Positions 25,783 through 35,424 of a stretch of 64,000 bases of DNA are shown here, piece after piece. Source of the stretch: Methanofastidiosum sp964621955 (GTDB lineage Archaea; Methanobacteriota_B; Thermococci; Methanofastidiosales; Methanofastidiosaceae); NCBI GenBank assembly GCA_964621955.1, contig CAZUMN010000001.1, forward strand, positions 7,500-71,499. Reading direction: 5' to 3'. A model generated the notes under the pieces. It was not told the origin of the DNA and searched no databases. It saw only the letters and a program-made list of their open reading frames with translations. A program made the position numbers and the translations under genes. Position 1 is the first letter of the stretch. Every line of letters begins with the position of its first letter.

Positions 25783-26856
25783 TTAAATTTTTCTTTTTAT
25801 CAAAAACTCAGAAAATGCTTTCAAGTATAGCTTAGCCTCACTTTCTTTAAGTTCGCTATCTATCTCGTTCCAAGATTCAATTACCATTTTGTTTGCAGTA
25901 TCTCTCGATAATTCAATGGCACCTGTTTCTTTGATAAGATTGATTGCCTCATCGATAAGTTTCTTTTCTTTTGTATGCGAATTCAAAATTTTTATCAATC
26001 TGTTTCTTTTTGTATTGTCTAGAGTTAATAATGAATAAATGACTGCTAGGCTCCTCTTACCTTCACTTATGTCGTTACCGTAAGATTTTCCAAAGGCTTC
26101 TCTCTCTTTTTCAGTTGTTGTTAAATCTAATAGATCATCTTGAATCTGAAATGCTATACCAATACTCTCAGCAAATCTCCCAAACTTAGTTTCAATTCTT
26201 TCATCTTTCTCTGAAAGAGCTACAGCCATTCTTGCGGCCATTCTGGCCAGAGTTCCAGTCTTAAAAGCTGTCATTTGTAGGTATTCGTTGACGCTAGGCT
26301 CTTTTTTTAGAATGCCCTTGTGCCAGGTTATGTCTAAAGCCTGGCCATAGTGAAGATTCCTCATTTCTTCTAGGTAGATTGAGTATACTTTATAGAGTAT
26401 CTCAATATCAATTTTATTTATATGGTCGTCCACAACTTGCAGTGGCAAAAAATACATTGCGTTTCCACAATTTATAGCTATGTCTTCTCCGTAAACTTTG
26501 TGTAGGGCTGGTTTTCCTCTTCTTAGTTCAGCACTGTCTTCAATATCATCGATTACAATCGTACCATTGTGCGCAATTTCAGGTATTACTAAAAAATCAC
26601 TTATTTTTTTCATATCTGCACCAAGAGCATCAGATATCAAAAGAAATAGAACTGGTCGCCATCTTTTTCCACCGTATCCAAGAAAGTCCCAGAGCGGTTT
26701 TGATATCCCGTAATTCAAAGCTTTAAAATCAACTTCATATCTTGATTTTGATTTGAAGTTCTTACTGTTCATATCTTTTGGAATGTATTTTTCTATAGTA
26801 CTCTCAATAAAATTCTTCTTGCTTTCAATAAATTTGATAATATCAACATCAGACAT
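25783..26856 (-). CDS. Polyprenyl (geranylgeranyl/farnesyl) diphosphate synthase
   Basis: This head-to-tail prenyltransferase makes the C15/C20 diphosphate used for archaeal ether lipids. The 357-residue helical protein carries both aspartate-rich motifs: DDIEDSAELRRGKPALH (first, with the usual RRG) and QIQDDLLDLTT (second). KSYGNDISEGKRSLAVIYS follows. The first motif is DDxxD without inserted residues. Product length depends on residues just upstream of it (GTIVIDDIED), which I cannot interpret reliably. At 357 residues it is slightly longer than usual, with an extra C-terminal helix. Confidence 0.92.
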   Translation of the reverse strand: MSDVDIIKFIESKKNFIESTIEKYIPKDMNSKNFKSKSRYEVDFKALNYGISKPLWDFLGYGGKRWRPVLFLLISDALGADMKKISDFLVIPEIAHNGTIVIDDIEDSAELRRGKPALHKVYGEDIAINCGNAMYFLPLQVVDDHINKIDIEILYKVYSIYLEEMRNLHYGQALDITWHKGILKKEPSVNEYLQMTAFKTGTLARMAARMAVALSEKDERIETKFGRFAESIGIAFQIQDDLLDLTTTEKEREAFGKSYGNDISEGKRSLAVIYSLLTLDNTKRNRLIKILNSHTKEKKLIDEAINLIKETGAIELSRDTANKMVIESWNEIDSELKESEAKLYLKAFSEFLIKRKI

Positions 26857-26961
26857 GAAAAAAATAATCGTATATGTTTTATATCTTTAATGTAGGCTAT
26901 CTAAAATTTCGTGAAAGTAAGGATATTTTTATATTTGGAGTAATTAAATTATTATTAGGAA

Positions 26962-28005
26962 GTGATTAATTTGAAAGAATTATTAAAGATACTATCCGAG
27001 GCACCGGGTGTTTCAGGCCATGAAAGCACAATAAAGCAAATAATTATTGATGAAATAAAAAATGTTGTTGACGATATAAAAGAAGATTCTATGGGGAATT
27101 TAATTACAACGAAAAAAGGTTCTGATAAATTTAAAGTTATGATCGCAGCGCATATGGATGAGATAGGTTTTATGGTAAAATATATTGACGATAAGGGCTT
27201 TATCTCCTTTGAGACAATAGGCGGATTTGATCCGAGAAGCCTTGGATCACAGCGAGTAAAAATTCATTCTTCAAAAAAAGATATTACCGGGGTAATAGGG
27301 CTTAAACCACCCCATATCACGCCACAAGAAGAAAAAGATAAGGCATTGAAGTTAGAAGACCTGCGGATAGATGTCGGACTGAGCACAAAAGAAGAAGTCG
27401 AATTACTTGGAATTAGACCTGGAGACCCAATTACTAGAGATATTTCATTTTCAGAGCTTGGCAAAGAAAATATCGTAAGCTGTAAATCTTTTGATAATAG
27501 GGCAGGATGTGCCGTACTAATTGAAATTCTTAAAAAAATAAAAAAACAGGATTATACTTTGTACGGAGTTTTTACCACACAGGAGGAAGTTGGTTTAAGG
27601 GGAGCTAAAACTGCAGCTTACGGGATCGATATAGATTTTGCAATTATTATTGATTCGACTGCCGGAGGACCATTGCCAAAAACTGAAGCAGATAAAGTCA
27701 CTATAAGTCTAGGGAAAGGTCCATCTATCGATCTTATGGATCGGGGATTTATTTTAAGTGAAAAAGTAAAAGAAATAATGCTGAAAGCTGCAAAGGAATC
27801 GGGAATACCATACCAGACCCATATATCAAGCGGGAGTACTGACGGGGCAGCTGTCCATATAACAAAGGAAGGGATACCAACTGCAGTTATTTCAATCCCC
27901 TCAAAATATATCCATTCTACCGTAGAAATAGTTGATTTAAACGACCTGGACAGTACGTTGAAACTAACAATGAAATCTTTAGAAATAGCAAAAAATATTT
28001 TATAA
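26962..28005 (+). CDS. M42 family metallo-aminopeptidase
   Basis: This is a cytosolic tetrahedral aminopeptidase/endoglucanase-type protein (FrvX, PhTET family) that trims peptides. Metal ligands are visible: His in AAHMDEIGFMV, Asp in SFDNRAGCAVL, the catalytic Glu pair in FTTQEEVGLRGA, Asp in IIDSTA, and the late His in PSKYIHSTVE. The 347-residue length is normal. The GTG start at 26962 follows AGGA. It may act downstream of the proteasome and Cdc48 in peptide recycling. Confidence 0.93.
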   Translation: MINLKELLKILSEAPGVSGHESTIKQIIIDEIKNVVDDIKEDSMGNLITTKKGSDKFKVMIAAHMDEIGFMVKYIDDKGFISFETIGGFDPRSLGSQRVKIHSSKKDITGVIGLKPPHITPQEEKDKALKLEDLRIDVGLSTKEEVELLGIRPGDPITRDISFSELGKENIVSCKSFDNRAGCAVLIEILKKIKKQDYTLYGVFTTQEEVGLRGAKTAAYGIDIDFAIIIDSTAGGPLPKTEADKVTISLGKGPSIDLMDRGFILSEKVKEIMLKAAKESGIPYQTHISSGSTDGAAVHITKEGIPTAVISIPSKYIHSTVEIVDLNDLDSTLKLTMKSLEIAKNIL

Positions 28006-28010
28006 AATAT

Positions 28011-28757
28011 TTATTTTCCCTTTGAAAACAGATATACCGATATCGTAGTAGTAAAAACACACACCAAAGAAAGGACCATTATATCCAAAACTGGGCCCCT
28101 TTCAGTTACTCCAGTCATAACCCACCTCATAATATCTACTCCATAAGAAAGTGGATTAATATTTACCACCACAGATAACCAAGATGGAAGATTGGTGATG
28201 GGAAAAATTGCACCGCTTAGAAGGAACATAGGCATAATTATGAAGTTTATTATTAGATTAAATCCTTCAAATGATTCCATTCTAGCAGCAATTATTATTC
28301 CAATCCCTGAAATAGTAAACGAGATAAAAAACATTAGAGGGACAATCATAAGAAATTTTGTCAAAGTGATATTGATTCCAAGTAATGGTGAAAATACCAG
28401 GATTATTAAACCTTGTATTGTGCTCCTTGAAGCGCCACCAACAGCTTTTCCAAGTGCTATGGATGTCCTGCTTATTGGAGCAACTAACATTTCTTTAAGA
28501 AATCCAAACTCACGGTCCCATATTATTGATATGGCCGAAAACATTGAAGAGAATAAGAGTGTCATTACAAGGATCCCTGGAAACATAAATTGGATATACT
28601 GTAAGTCACCGACTTTACCAAAGGTTGCACCAAATCCTGTTCCTAAGAGCAATAACCAGATTAATGGCTGAGCGATAGAAGATACCAGCCTAGATCTATC
28701 TCTAACAAATTTCTTGAGTTCTCTAAGCCATATGATATATACTGCATTTAACATCAT
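28011..28757 (-). CDS. ABC-2 type permease (DrrB-like)
   Basis: The 248-residue membrane protein has six helices. It carries the ABC-2 signature around LWLLLLGTGFGATFG, PGILVMTLLFSSMFS and the late PMFLLSGAIFPITNLPSWL, followed by NPLSYGVDIMRW. The start region has IIWLRELKKFVRDRSRL, the usual coupling segment. It forms an exporter with the ATPase 2 bp upstream. The substrate, perhaps a drug or lipid, is unknown. Confidence 0.9.
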   Translation of the reverse strand: MMLNAVYIIWLRELKKFVRDRSRLVSSIAQPLIWLLLLGTGFGATFGKVGDLQYIQFMFPGILVMTLLFSSMFSAISIIWDREFGFLKEMLVAPISRTSIALGKAVGGASRSTIQGLIILVFSPLLGINITLTKFLMIVPLMFFISFTISGIGIIIAARMESFEGFNLIINFIIMPMFLLSGAIFPITNLPSWLSVVVNINPLSYGVDIMRWVMTGVTERGPVLDIMVLSLVCVFTTTISVYLFSKGK

Positions 28758-28759
28758 TT

Positions 28760-29728
28760 TTACCTACCTCTCGTCATTTCTCGCATTCTCCCTACCACAC
28801 CCATAGTTTCTTCTCTAATTTCTCTGCCTGTTAGTTTAATAAACACGTCGTTTAGGGTAGGTTTTCTAACGCTGACCGAAGTAATCTCATAATTTCTTAA
28901 AGCTCTGAAAAGCTTAGGGACAAAATTTTCTCCGTTGTCGGCATAAACATATATAGAATCATCTTTAACATACGGATTAAGCGAAAAACAAGTTTTTAGA
29001 ACTTCATTAGCTTTTTCATTATCTGAAGTTTTAAGAGTAATTAAATCTCCTTTAAGGCCTTTTTTTAGATTATCAGGGGTATCCAAGGCAATTATCTTAC
29101 CGTGATCTATAATAGCAATTCTATTACAGTTCTCAGCTTCTTCCATATAATGAGTTGTCAAAAATATAGTTATCCCTTTTTTTTCTTGCAGTTCTAGGAT
29201 GTGTTCCCAAATTCTATTTCTAGTTTGAGGGTCTAGCCCTATTGTCGGTTCGTCAAGAAATAGAACTTTAGGGTGATGCAAAAGCCCCCTTGCTATCTCA
29301 AGCCTTCTTTTCATGCCCCCTGAATAATTTTTTGTAAGTTCATCTTTTTTATCGTAAAGATCAACCATTTCAAGCAAGTATTTTATTCTTTCTTCCCTGA
29401 TCTGTTTTGGGATATTATAGGCCATGCCATGAAATCTTAGATTTTCTTCTCCTGTGAGATCACCATCTAGGGATGGGTCTTGGAAAACTATCCCGATAGA
29501 ATTTCTGACATTATCCCTCTCATTTGCAACATCATATCCTGAAATGCTTGCAACTCCGCTTGTGGGCTGGAGTAAAGTACAAAGGATGTTAATGGTGGTA
29601 GTTTTCCCGGCACCGTTAGGACCTAAAAATCCAAATATCTCTCCTTCAATTACTTCAAACGAGATATTATCAACGGCCGATTTTTCACCATATTTTTTTG
29701 TTAAGTCTTTTATTTCGATAATATTCAT
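28760..29728 (-). CDS. ABC-2 transporter ATPase (DrrA-like)
   Basis: The 322-residue ATPase shows Walker A GPNGAGKTTT, signature YSGGMKRRLEIARGL, Walker B VLFLDEPTIGLDP and switch TTHYMEEAE. A C-terminal DrrA-type extension (VSVRKPTLNDVFIKLTGREI) follows. It energises the permease directly downstream. Its start overlaps the triosephosphate isomerase stop by 4 bp, so three genes probably share one transcript despite unrelated roles. Confidence 0.94.
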   Translation of the reverse strand: MNIIEIKDLTKKYGEKSAVDNISFEVIEGEIFGFLGPNGAGKTTTINILCTLLQPTSGVASISGYDVANERDNVRNSIGIVFQDPSLDGDLTGEENLRFHGMAYNIPKQIREERIKYLLEMVDLYDKKDELTKNYSGGMKRRLEIARGLLHHPKVLFLDEPTIGLDPQTRNRIWEHILELQEKKGITIFLTTHYMEEAENCNRIAIIDHGKIIALDTPDNLKKGLKGDLITLKTSDNEKANEVLKTCFSLNPYVKDDSIYVYADNGENFVPKLFRALRNYEITSVSVRKPTLNDVFIKLTGREIREETMGVVGRMREMTRGR

Positions 29729-30399
29729 TTCATTGCACCTTTAGCAAGGTCCTCTAATACTTCACGAGGATTTTTTGCTTTAGTAACGCCTGAAGCCAGA
29801 AGAACTCCTTCAGCCCCTAATTCAATAGCCTTTTTAACATCTTTTCCATTTTTTACGCCGGCCCCACACAGGACTTTCACATTGGGAGCTATATCTCTAA
29901 TTGTCTTGACTGTATTTTTGACGATACCCGGGTCCGCATCAGTCACAGATATATCTCCACCAATTAACTCTGGGGGCTCAACTGCAATAAAAGTAGGGTT
30001 AAACATCGCGACTGCCTTGCTTACAGATATATTATTTGTACAAACTACGGATAAAAGTTCTAATTCTCTGCACCTGTTTACAATTGAATCAATATCTGCT
30101 ATTTTTAGTCTATTCTCAGAATGATTAATAAGAGTTCCAACAGCTTTAGCAGCTTTAATGCCTTCAAGCGTTGTTTTCCCAGTTCCACTCCCTGGTTTAA
30201 CATTGTCTGCGTGCTGTGAAAATATAGGTATAGAAACTTTTTCAGATATGTAAGATAAATCAATAATTTGCGGGGCAATTGAAATATTCACACCTGTTTT
30301 ACTAGAAACACCCTCACATATTTTTGCGAGTTCAAGACCTCTAGCCCCTGATATTTCATTGTAAATCTTAAAGTTAACAAGGATGATTGGTGTTTTCAT
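29725..30399 (-). CDS. tpiA: Triosephosphate isomerase, archaeal type
   Basis: It interconverts dihydroxyacetone phosphate and glyceraldehyde 3-phosphate. At 224 residues it is the short archaeal form, about 25 residues less than bacterial TPI. Catalytic residues are Lys in VNFKIY near residue 10, His in LINHSENRL and Glu in VEPPELIG. The phosphate-binding loop GAGVKNGKDV and the late GVLLASGVTKAKNP are normal. Its stop overlaps the ABC ATPase start (ATGA). Confidence 0.95.
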   Translation of the reverse strand: MKTPIILVNFKIYNEISGARGLELAKICEGVSSKTGVNISIAPQIIDLSYISEKVSIPIFSQHADNVKPGSGTGKTTLEGIKAAKAVGTLINHSENRLKIADIDSIVNRCRELELLSVVCTNNISVSKAVAMFNPTFIAVEPPELIGGDISVTDADPGIVKNTVKTIRDIAPNVKVLCGAGVKNGKDVKKAIELGAEGVLLASGVTKAKNPREVLEDLAKGAMK

Positions 30400-30452
30400 T
30401 TTATCACAATCAATAAAACTAACAGTTCATTTTTATTCTTTTGCATAGATTC

Positions 30453-31130
30453 CTATATAAAAAAATAACTTAATATAACAACTACTAAAAGGCTCGGCAG
30501 CATATTTACTACTTTAAATTTCTTAATTTCAGCGATATTCATTCCAAGGCCTAAAAGTAGTATCCCTCCTACTGCACTTAGTTCAACAATAAGGGCATCA
30601 CTTAGATAATTGCTCACATAACTAGCAAATAAGGTGAGGCCTCCTTGGTAAAGCAAGAGTGGAATTGCCGAAAACATAACACCAATCCCTAATGCAGAAG
30701 ATAATGCAACAGATGCCACCCCATCTAATACAGACTTTGCAAATAATAAGTTTGGAGAATTGCCCAATCCTTCCTCTATAGATCCAAGTATAGCCATTGG
30801 GCCGATGCAATATATCAATGTAGCCGTAACAAATCCCTCTGAGAACTTATCGCTTGAATTCTTAAGTGAATTTTTTAATTTATCACTTAATCGCACTAAA
30901 TAGTTTTCAATGCCGATAATTTCGCCAAATACAGACCCAATGATTAGGCTAAATGCAACTATTAAAAAATTATTTGTCTTTATGGCCATAGTAATCCCTA
31001 AAGTAATTGTAAATAAACCTATAACTTGGAAGATAATCCTATTTACTCTTTCAGGAAACCGTGATTTAATCAAAATACCCATTATACTTCCTAGAATAAT
31101 TGCGATGACATTAACTATGGTTCCCAGCAT
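30453..31130 (-). CDS. DUF554 family membrane protein
   Basis: The 225-residue protein has about seven hydrophobic segments and fits DUF554 (YqgA-like). Family signatures are GTIVNVIAIILGSIMGILIK at the N-terminus, YCIGPMAILGSIEEGL in the middle and LLLGLGMNIAEIKKFKVVNM near the end. The function is unknown; a transport role is assumed for the family. About 250 bp separate it from the divergent tfe gene. Confidence 0.88.
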   Translation of the reverse strand: MLGTIVNVIAIILGSIMGILIKSRFPERVNRIIFQVIGLFTITLGITMAIKTNNFLIVAFSLIIGSVFGEIIGIENYLVRLSDKLKNSLKNSSDKFSEGFVTATLIYCIGPMAILGSIEEGLGNSPNLLFAKSVLDGVASVALSSALGIGVMFSAIPLLLYQGGLTLFASYVSNYLSDALIVELSAVGGILLLGLGMNIAEIKKFKVVNMLPSLLVVVILSYFFI

Positions 31131-31380
31131 GAAAAATTAATTGAAAAATTATTTAAAAATATATCTAGATTATTGTTACATTCATCATTTGAATAAAATT
31201 AATCGATAAAAAGGAGTTATTCCTCTTAAAAATATATATTATAGATCTTAATTTTATCTTTGCCGAAAAGTTTAAATATATCTCTCTTTCTCCTAATCAA
31301 AGCCTTAATAGAAGCAAACATTTATATAAAAAAACGACATAATTAATTATTGCTTTGAATTTTTCAATTGAAGGGATATC

Positions 31381-31881
31381 ATGGAATTAGACCAGAGATT
31401 ACTATTTGATTTTCTTGAAGAGTTATTGGGTGAAGAGGGTGTGGAAGTTGCAAATATAATTTATGAGAAAGAAGCAACTGACGAAGAAATATCAAAAATC
31501 ACCCATTTAAGAATAAATAATGTAAGAAGGGCACTATATAAGCTATACGACAATAGGTTAGCTACTTACAGAAGGATAAAAGATAAAGAAACAGGTTGGT
31601 ACATTTATTATTGGAAGATGGATCTTTCAAAGGCACCAGATGTAATCGATAAAAGAGAGAAGGATTACGCTGAGCATCTTCAAGAATTGTTAGAATATGA
31701 AAAAGATAATATGTTTTTTGCTTGCAAAAATAATTGTTCCAAGGTCCCTTTTGACGTTGCAGAGCAACTTAATTTTAAATGTAATATCTGTGGAGAAAAA
31801 TTAGATTTCTTTGATAACTCTGAAATGATAAAAGAACTTGAAGAAGCGTTGGGTAAATTCAAAAAAATTGAAGACAGTTAA
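31381..31881 (+). CDS. tfe: Transcription factor E, alpha subunit
   Basis: TFE helps RNA polymerase open promoters together with TBP and TFB. The 166-residue protein has an N-terminal winged helix (about 5-90: ATDEEISKITHLRINNVRRA). After a helical linker comes a zinc ribbon whose cysteines are CKNNC and CNICG (about 115-140). A helical tail follows. A conspicuous AAGTTTAAATATAT box and a long leader (about 100 bp) lie upstream. The gene is separated by 8 bp from the HD gene, so both are co-transcribed. Confidence 0.93.
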   Translation: MELDQRLLFDFLEELLGEEGVEVANIIYEKEATDEEISKITHLRINNVRRALYKLYDNRLATYRRIKDKETGWYIYYWKMDLSKAPDVIDKREKDYAEHLQELLEYEKDNMFFACKNNCSKVPFDVAEQLNFKCNICGEKLDFFDNSEMIKELEEALGKFKKIEDS

Positions 31882-31889
31882 CGATCATC

Positions 31890-32399
31890 ATGATATCCAA
31901 AGAAGAAGCAATATTATTATTACGAGCCGAAGGCTGTTCTGAGAATGTAATAAAACATTGCATAAATGTTTCTAAGTATGCTAGAGAAATAGCACAAAAA
32001 GCTTCAAAAGATTTTGAACTTGATTTAGACCTAGTTGAAATTGGTGGGCTTTTACATGACATTGGTAGATCAAAGACTAATGGAATCCACCATGGAGTTG
32101 TAGGGGCAGATATCCTAAGAAATATGGGCATAGATGAAAAAATTGTATTAATATGTGAGAGGCATATCGGTTCAGGGATCGATAAAAAGGATGCTGAAAC
32201 CTTTGAATTACCTACTAGAAATTATATCCCAGAAACAATTGAAGAGAAAATAGTATGTCATGCAGATAATTTTTTTATCAATGGTAAAAAAGTAACATTT
32301 GAAAAAGTATTCGAAAGATTCAAAATAGAATTGGGCGAGGACCATTCTTCTCTTCAAAGATTATTGTCACTTCAAAATTATCTTAAAAAATATCTTTAA
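31890..32399 (+). CDS. HD-domain hydrolase (TIGR00295-like)
   Basis: The 169-residue protein is a small HDIG-type hydrolase. His lies in CINVSKYAREIAQKA, the HD pair in GGLLHDIGRSKTNG, the paired histidines in GIHHGVVGADIL, another His in CERHIGSG, and Asp in IVCHADNFF. Archaeal members of this family usually sit near transcription or RNA genes, and the position directly after tfe fits that. The nucleotide or RNA substrate is unknown. Confidence 0.85.
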   Translation: MISKEEAILLLRAEGCSENVIKHCINVSKYAREIAQKASKDFELDLDLVEIGGLLHDIGRSKTNGIHHGVVGADILRNMGIDEKIVLICERHIGSGIDKKDAETFELPTRNYIPETIEEKIVCHADNFFINGKKVTFEKVFERFKIELGEDHSSLQRLLSLQNYLKKYL

Positions 32400-32446
32400 T
32401 TAAAAGTTAAATATAACTTCAAGATATATTAAACCTTATCATAATC

Positions 32447-32455
32447 CTTATATAG
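32447..32455 (+). promoter_or_regulatory. TATA box of the SIMPL-domain gene
   Basis: CTTATATAG lies 42 bp before the ATG at 32489. GGAGG at 32476-32480 stands 8 bp before that ATG, which decides the start over the in-frame TTG at 32474. Confidence 0.6.
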
Positions 32456-32488
32456 TTTCTTAAGACCTATCTATTGGAGGCGATATAC

Positions 32489-33196
32489 ATGGAAAGAGAA
32501 TTAATCTATGGTATCGTAGCAATTATCCTAGCACTAGGATTGGTGACTGTTGCAGTATTAAAACCCGCATCACAGGGGCAATATGACCAGTTGCAAGTAA
32601 CTGGAACTGCAGTACTAAAAGAAGCGCCAGATCAAGCTACAGTATATGTGTATATTGAAACAAGAAATGATACGGCTTTGCTATCACAGCAAGAAGCTTC
32701 AAGAATATTAGCCCAAGTAATTCAAGCTTTAGAAAAGGAAGGTATACCTTCTGACAAAATTCAGACAGATACATTTAGCATATACCCTGAATATTATTAC
32801 CCCCAAGACAAAGAACCTACCTTGTTAGGTTATAGGGCCGTTTACGGGTTAAAAGTAATAACTACCGATATAACTAAAGTTGGAAACGTAGTAGACGCAT
32901 CCGTTAAAGCTGGTGCTAACAGAATAAACAACATTGAATTTGGCTTAAGCGATGCAAAAATGGAAGAAGTCAAAGTAAAAATTATTAAAGAAGCAGTTAA
33001 AGTAGCTCAAGTTAAAGCAAACGCCATGGCAGAAGCAGGTAACTTTAAACTTGGAAAGATTTCTTACATGAGCGAATCTTCATACAACGTAGTTCCATAT
33101 AATAGAGTCTTTTCAGCAGCTAAGGAATCAGCTACAGCCGTACCCCCAGAAGATGTAGAGATAAGTGCTACAGTTTCAATAACTTATAAAATTTAA
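32489..33196 (+). CDS. SIMPL-domain (DUF541) exported protein
   Basis: The protein is about 235 residues. An N-terminal hydrophobic anchor or signal (IYGIVAIILALGLVTVAVL) is followed by a full SIMPL domain. Family signatures are LQVTGTAVLKEAPDQATVYV, TDTFSIYPEYYY, GYRAVYGLKVI and VEISATVSITYKI. Members are periplasmic or cell-surface proteins of poorly defined function; some are tied to oxidative stress. It has its own promoter and a strong ribosome-binding site, which suggests good expression. Confidence 0.9.
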   Translation: MERELIYGIVAIILALGLVTVAVLKPASQGQYDQLQVTGTAVLKEAPDQATVYVYIETRNDTALLSQQEASRILAQVIQALEKEGIPSDKIQTDTFSIYPEYYYPQDKEPTLLGYRAVYGLKVITTDITKVGNVVDASVKAGANRINNIEFGLSDAKMEEVKVKIIKEAVKVAQVKANAMAEAGNFKLGKISYMSESSYNVVPYNRVFSAAKESATAVPPEDVEISATVSITYKI

Positions 33197-33283
33197 TTTT
33201 TAATTTTATTTAATATTTTTTTATTTGGTTCTTTTTTAGTAAAAGCTTTTATATTAATTCTAAGTAATAAATTCGGTGGGATT

Positions 33284-33727
33284 ATGGACGAACTAGATAA
33301 AAAGATAATATCAGAACTCAATAAAGATTCACGCCTTTCTTTTAGAGAATTATCAAAAAATCTCAACATTGCAGTAGGAACAATTTCACACAGGATAAAA
33401 AAGATGGAAGAAGATGGAATTATTAAAGGTTATATCCCTGTCGTTGAACCATCGAAGGCCGGCTATGACTTTATTGCAGTTATTAATGTCACAATAAAGA
33501 GGGGCAAACTACAGGATGTTGCTTCTCTTCTTGATAAATTCAATAATATAGTTTCTATTTACAATGTAACGGGAAATTATGATGCCGTTATAATTGCCCG
33601 ATTCAAAAATAGGGGCCAACTTAATAATTTTGTAAAAGAACTCCAAACTTTTGAGAATGTAGATAAAACAAATACTTCACTTGTATTAAACACGATAAAA
33701 GAAGATATCCGTGTAAAATTCGATTAA
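33284..33727 (+). CDS. Lrp/AsnC family transcriptional regulator
   Basis: The 147-residue protein begins with the AsnC helix-turn-helix (LDKKIISELNKDSRLSFREL and GTISHRIKKMEEDGIIKGY). It continues with an RAM ligand-binding domain (VTGNYDAVIIARFKNRGQL). These proteins sense amino acids or related metabolites as octamers. A box CTTTTATATTA lies about 30 bp before the ATG. Only 10 bp separate it from the phosphatidyltransferase gene, so they may be co-transcribed, although regulating lipid synthesis is only a possibility. Confidence 0.93.
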   Translation: MDELDKKIISELNKDSRLSFRELSKNLNIAVGTISHRIKKMEEDGIIKGYIPVVEPSKAGYDFIAVINVTIKRGKLQDVASLLDKFNNIVSIYNVTGNYDAVIIARFKNRGQLNNFVKELQTFENVDKTNTSLVLNTIKEDIRVKFD

Positions 33728-33737
33728 AAATGATATC

Positions 33738-34394
33738 ATGAATAGACCAGGGATAACAACTTTTGTTTCTTTGCCAGATATTTTTACAATCACGAACGGA
33801 ACTTTGGGCTTTTTGGCCATATATTTTATACTTATCGGGAATTTATTGCTTGCTTCTAGGATTGTTTTCTTGTGTATCTTTTTTGATAGTTTCGATGGAT
33901 TCTTAGCTAGGAGAAATAATAATTGTGCAGAATTTGGTAGAACTCTTGATTCATTGTCAGATATAATTTCATTTGGTATTGTGCCATCTTTTATTTTCAT
34001 TAGCTATGGAACTAATCATCTATTGAGCGTATTGATAGGGGTAATCTATGTTATATCTGGATTATTAAGACTATCAAGATTCAATGCATTAAATTCACAA
34101 GAATATTTTGGCCTTCCTATTACTCTCGGGGCAATCTTTGCTACTTTGTTATTTCTAGCAGGAATTCCTTTTTACTTATATTGTATACTATTAATCTTGA
34201 CATCTGGCCTCTTCATCTCAAATTTTAAAATTCTAAGACCTTCAAATAATGGGAAATCTTTAGTGATATCAAGCACGGTCTTTGTCTTTGTCTCTCTAAT
34301 TCCTTATCCGTCTATTATAATAGTATCAAGATTTTTACTAATTTTATTGCCTTCTATATTCTTACTTTATTTATTCAAAGCTCATCGATCTTAA
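33738..34394 (+). CDS. CDP-alcohol phosphatidyltransferase, probably archaetidylserine synthase
   Basis: The 218-residue membrane enzyme carries the complete family signature DGxxAR...G...D...D, read as DSFDGFLARRNN, FGRTLDSLSD. Several helices follow. Length and the PGITTFVSLPDIFTITNGTL start match PssA-type enzymes that join serine to CDP-archaeol; inositol or glycerol acceptors remain possible. Its last 20 bases overlap the end of the convergent pelota gene. Confidence 0.85.
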   Translation: MNRPGITTFVSLPDIFTITNGTLGFLAIYFILIGNLLLASRIVFLCIFFDSFDGFLARRNNNCAEFGRTLDSLSDIISFGIVPSFIFISYGTNHLLSVLIGVIYVISGLLRLSRFNALNSQEYFGLPITLGAIFATLLFLAGIPFYLYCILLILTSGLFISNFKILRPSNNGKSLVISSTVFVFVSLIPYPSIIIVSRFLLILLPSIFLLYLFKAHRS

Positions 34395-35424
34395 ATCTTA
34401 AAATAGCTCCGATTCCACCTATACCTTCTAACTTTTTTCCTGCGTCATGTTCACTTGATATAACATGTATTATAGCTCGTTGCTCTCTGGATTTTTCAGT
34501 TATTTCTTCAAATTCAGTTTTTCTAAGAAATTGGTCAACTATGAGAAGTTCATTTACTGCCCCATATTCCAAGGCCTTTTCAATGGCTTTGATTCCATAC
34601 GCACCTTCATTTTTTATTATCCCTTCAAATAATCTTTCAACTGCGCTAGTTTCAAGGGATATCCTAAGGTCTTTTTGGGCTTTTTCTAGTATGCCTCTTT
34701 TGACACACTCATAAACTCCAGCTCTGCCACCGGTCGACACATTTTCAGTTATGATATTATTCATAATTTCAGATTTGTATTCTTTAACAAAATTCATGAA
34801 CTCATCCTTGTAAAATCCAGGTCCCGCTATAATCACAGTCTTTAGATTATATTTTTGTATTATTTCTAGGATCTTAGAGGAAGTTTCTGCAAAAAATTCA
34901 CGTTTGTCTTTGTCCCTAGATGATATTTCGTGTTTTCCAGCTATGCTCTTAGAAACTGAAACCGGAAAATCTACTCCGTATTGTGTGATAATACCAAAGT
35001 CTGCATCTCCTTCTTCTATACACACAATCAAAACTTTCGGGGTTAATGTATCCTTTATTGCTCTTTCTAGTCGTTCTAACTGGTGATTTTTCCATTTTTT
35101 TGTAATTGTCAATGTAGAGTCTTCTTCTATATTAAAAGTGTGATGACTGCCTGCTTCTTCTCCTTGAGTTATTACCCCAGTTGCTCTGAGCCGCATCACG
35201 TCTTTTGAGAACTCAACTTTTTCAACTCTTATCTCAAGTTTTACTGGGATTCTTTCAAGTTTTTCACTTCTTATTTTGTCACCTTTTTTCATCTCTTTTC
35301 GGTATGTCTTACCGAATAGTAGGTCCCCACTTTCTATTATGTGGGATAGGTGCCAAAGATCGTCCGCATTGTCTACCCTTATCTTCAATATACCTTTGTC
35401 AAGTTCTCTGTGGATTATTTTCAT
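34375..35424 (-). CDS. pelA: Protein pelota, ribosome rescue factor
   Basis: Pelota, with aEF1A as partner, splits ribosomes stalled on broken mRNA. The 349-residue protein has the three eRF1-like domains. The N-terminal Sm-like domain contains NADDLWHLSHII and HHTFNI. The central domain has VIIAGPGFYKDEF and TGGRAGVYECVKRG. The C-terminal domain has GAVNELLIVDQFLR and ends HDAGKKLEGIGGIGAILRF. There is no GGQ motif, as expected. It abuts the cyclophilin-like gene directly upstream with no spacing. Confidence 0.96.
   Translation of the reverse strand: MKIIHRELDKGILKIRVDNADDLWHLSHIIESGDLLFGKTYRKEMKKGDKIRSEKLERIPVKLEIRVEKVEFSKDVMRLRATGVITQGEEAGSHHTFNIEEDSTLTITKKWKNHQLERLERAIKDTLTPKVLIVCIEEGDADFGIITQYGVDFPVSVSKSIAGKHEISSRDKDKREFFAETSSKILEIIQKYNLKTVIIAGPGFYKDEFMNFVKEYKSEIMNNIITENVSTGGRAGVYECVKRGILEKAQKDLRISLETSAVERLFEGIIKNEGAYGIKAIEKALEYGAVNELLIVDQFLRKTEFEEITEKSREQRAIIHVISSEHDAGKKLEGIGGIGAILRFKIDEL

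Noticed and set aside
28011..30399. ABC exporter and tpiA as a functional triosephosphate-linked system
   Set aside because: The 4-bp overlap shows co-transcription, but families and roles are unrelated; compact packing alone explains it.
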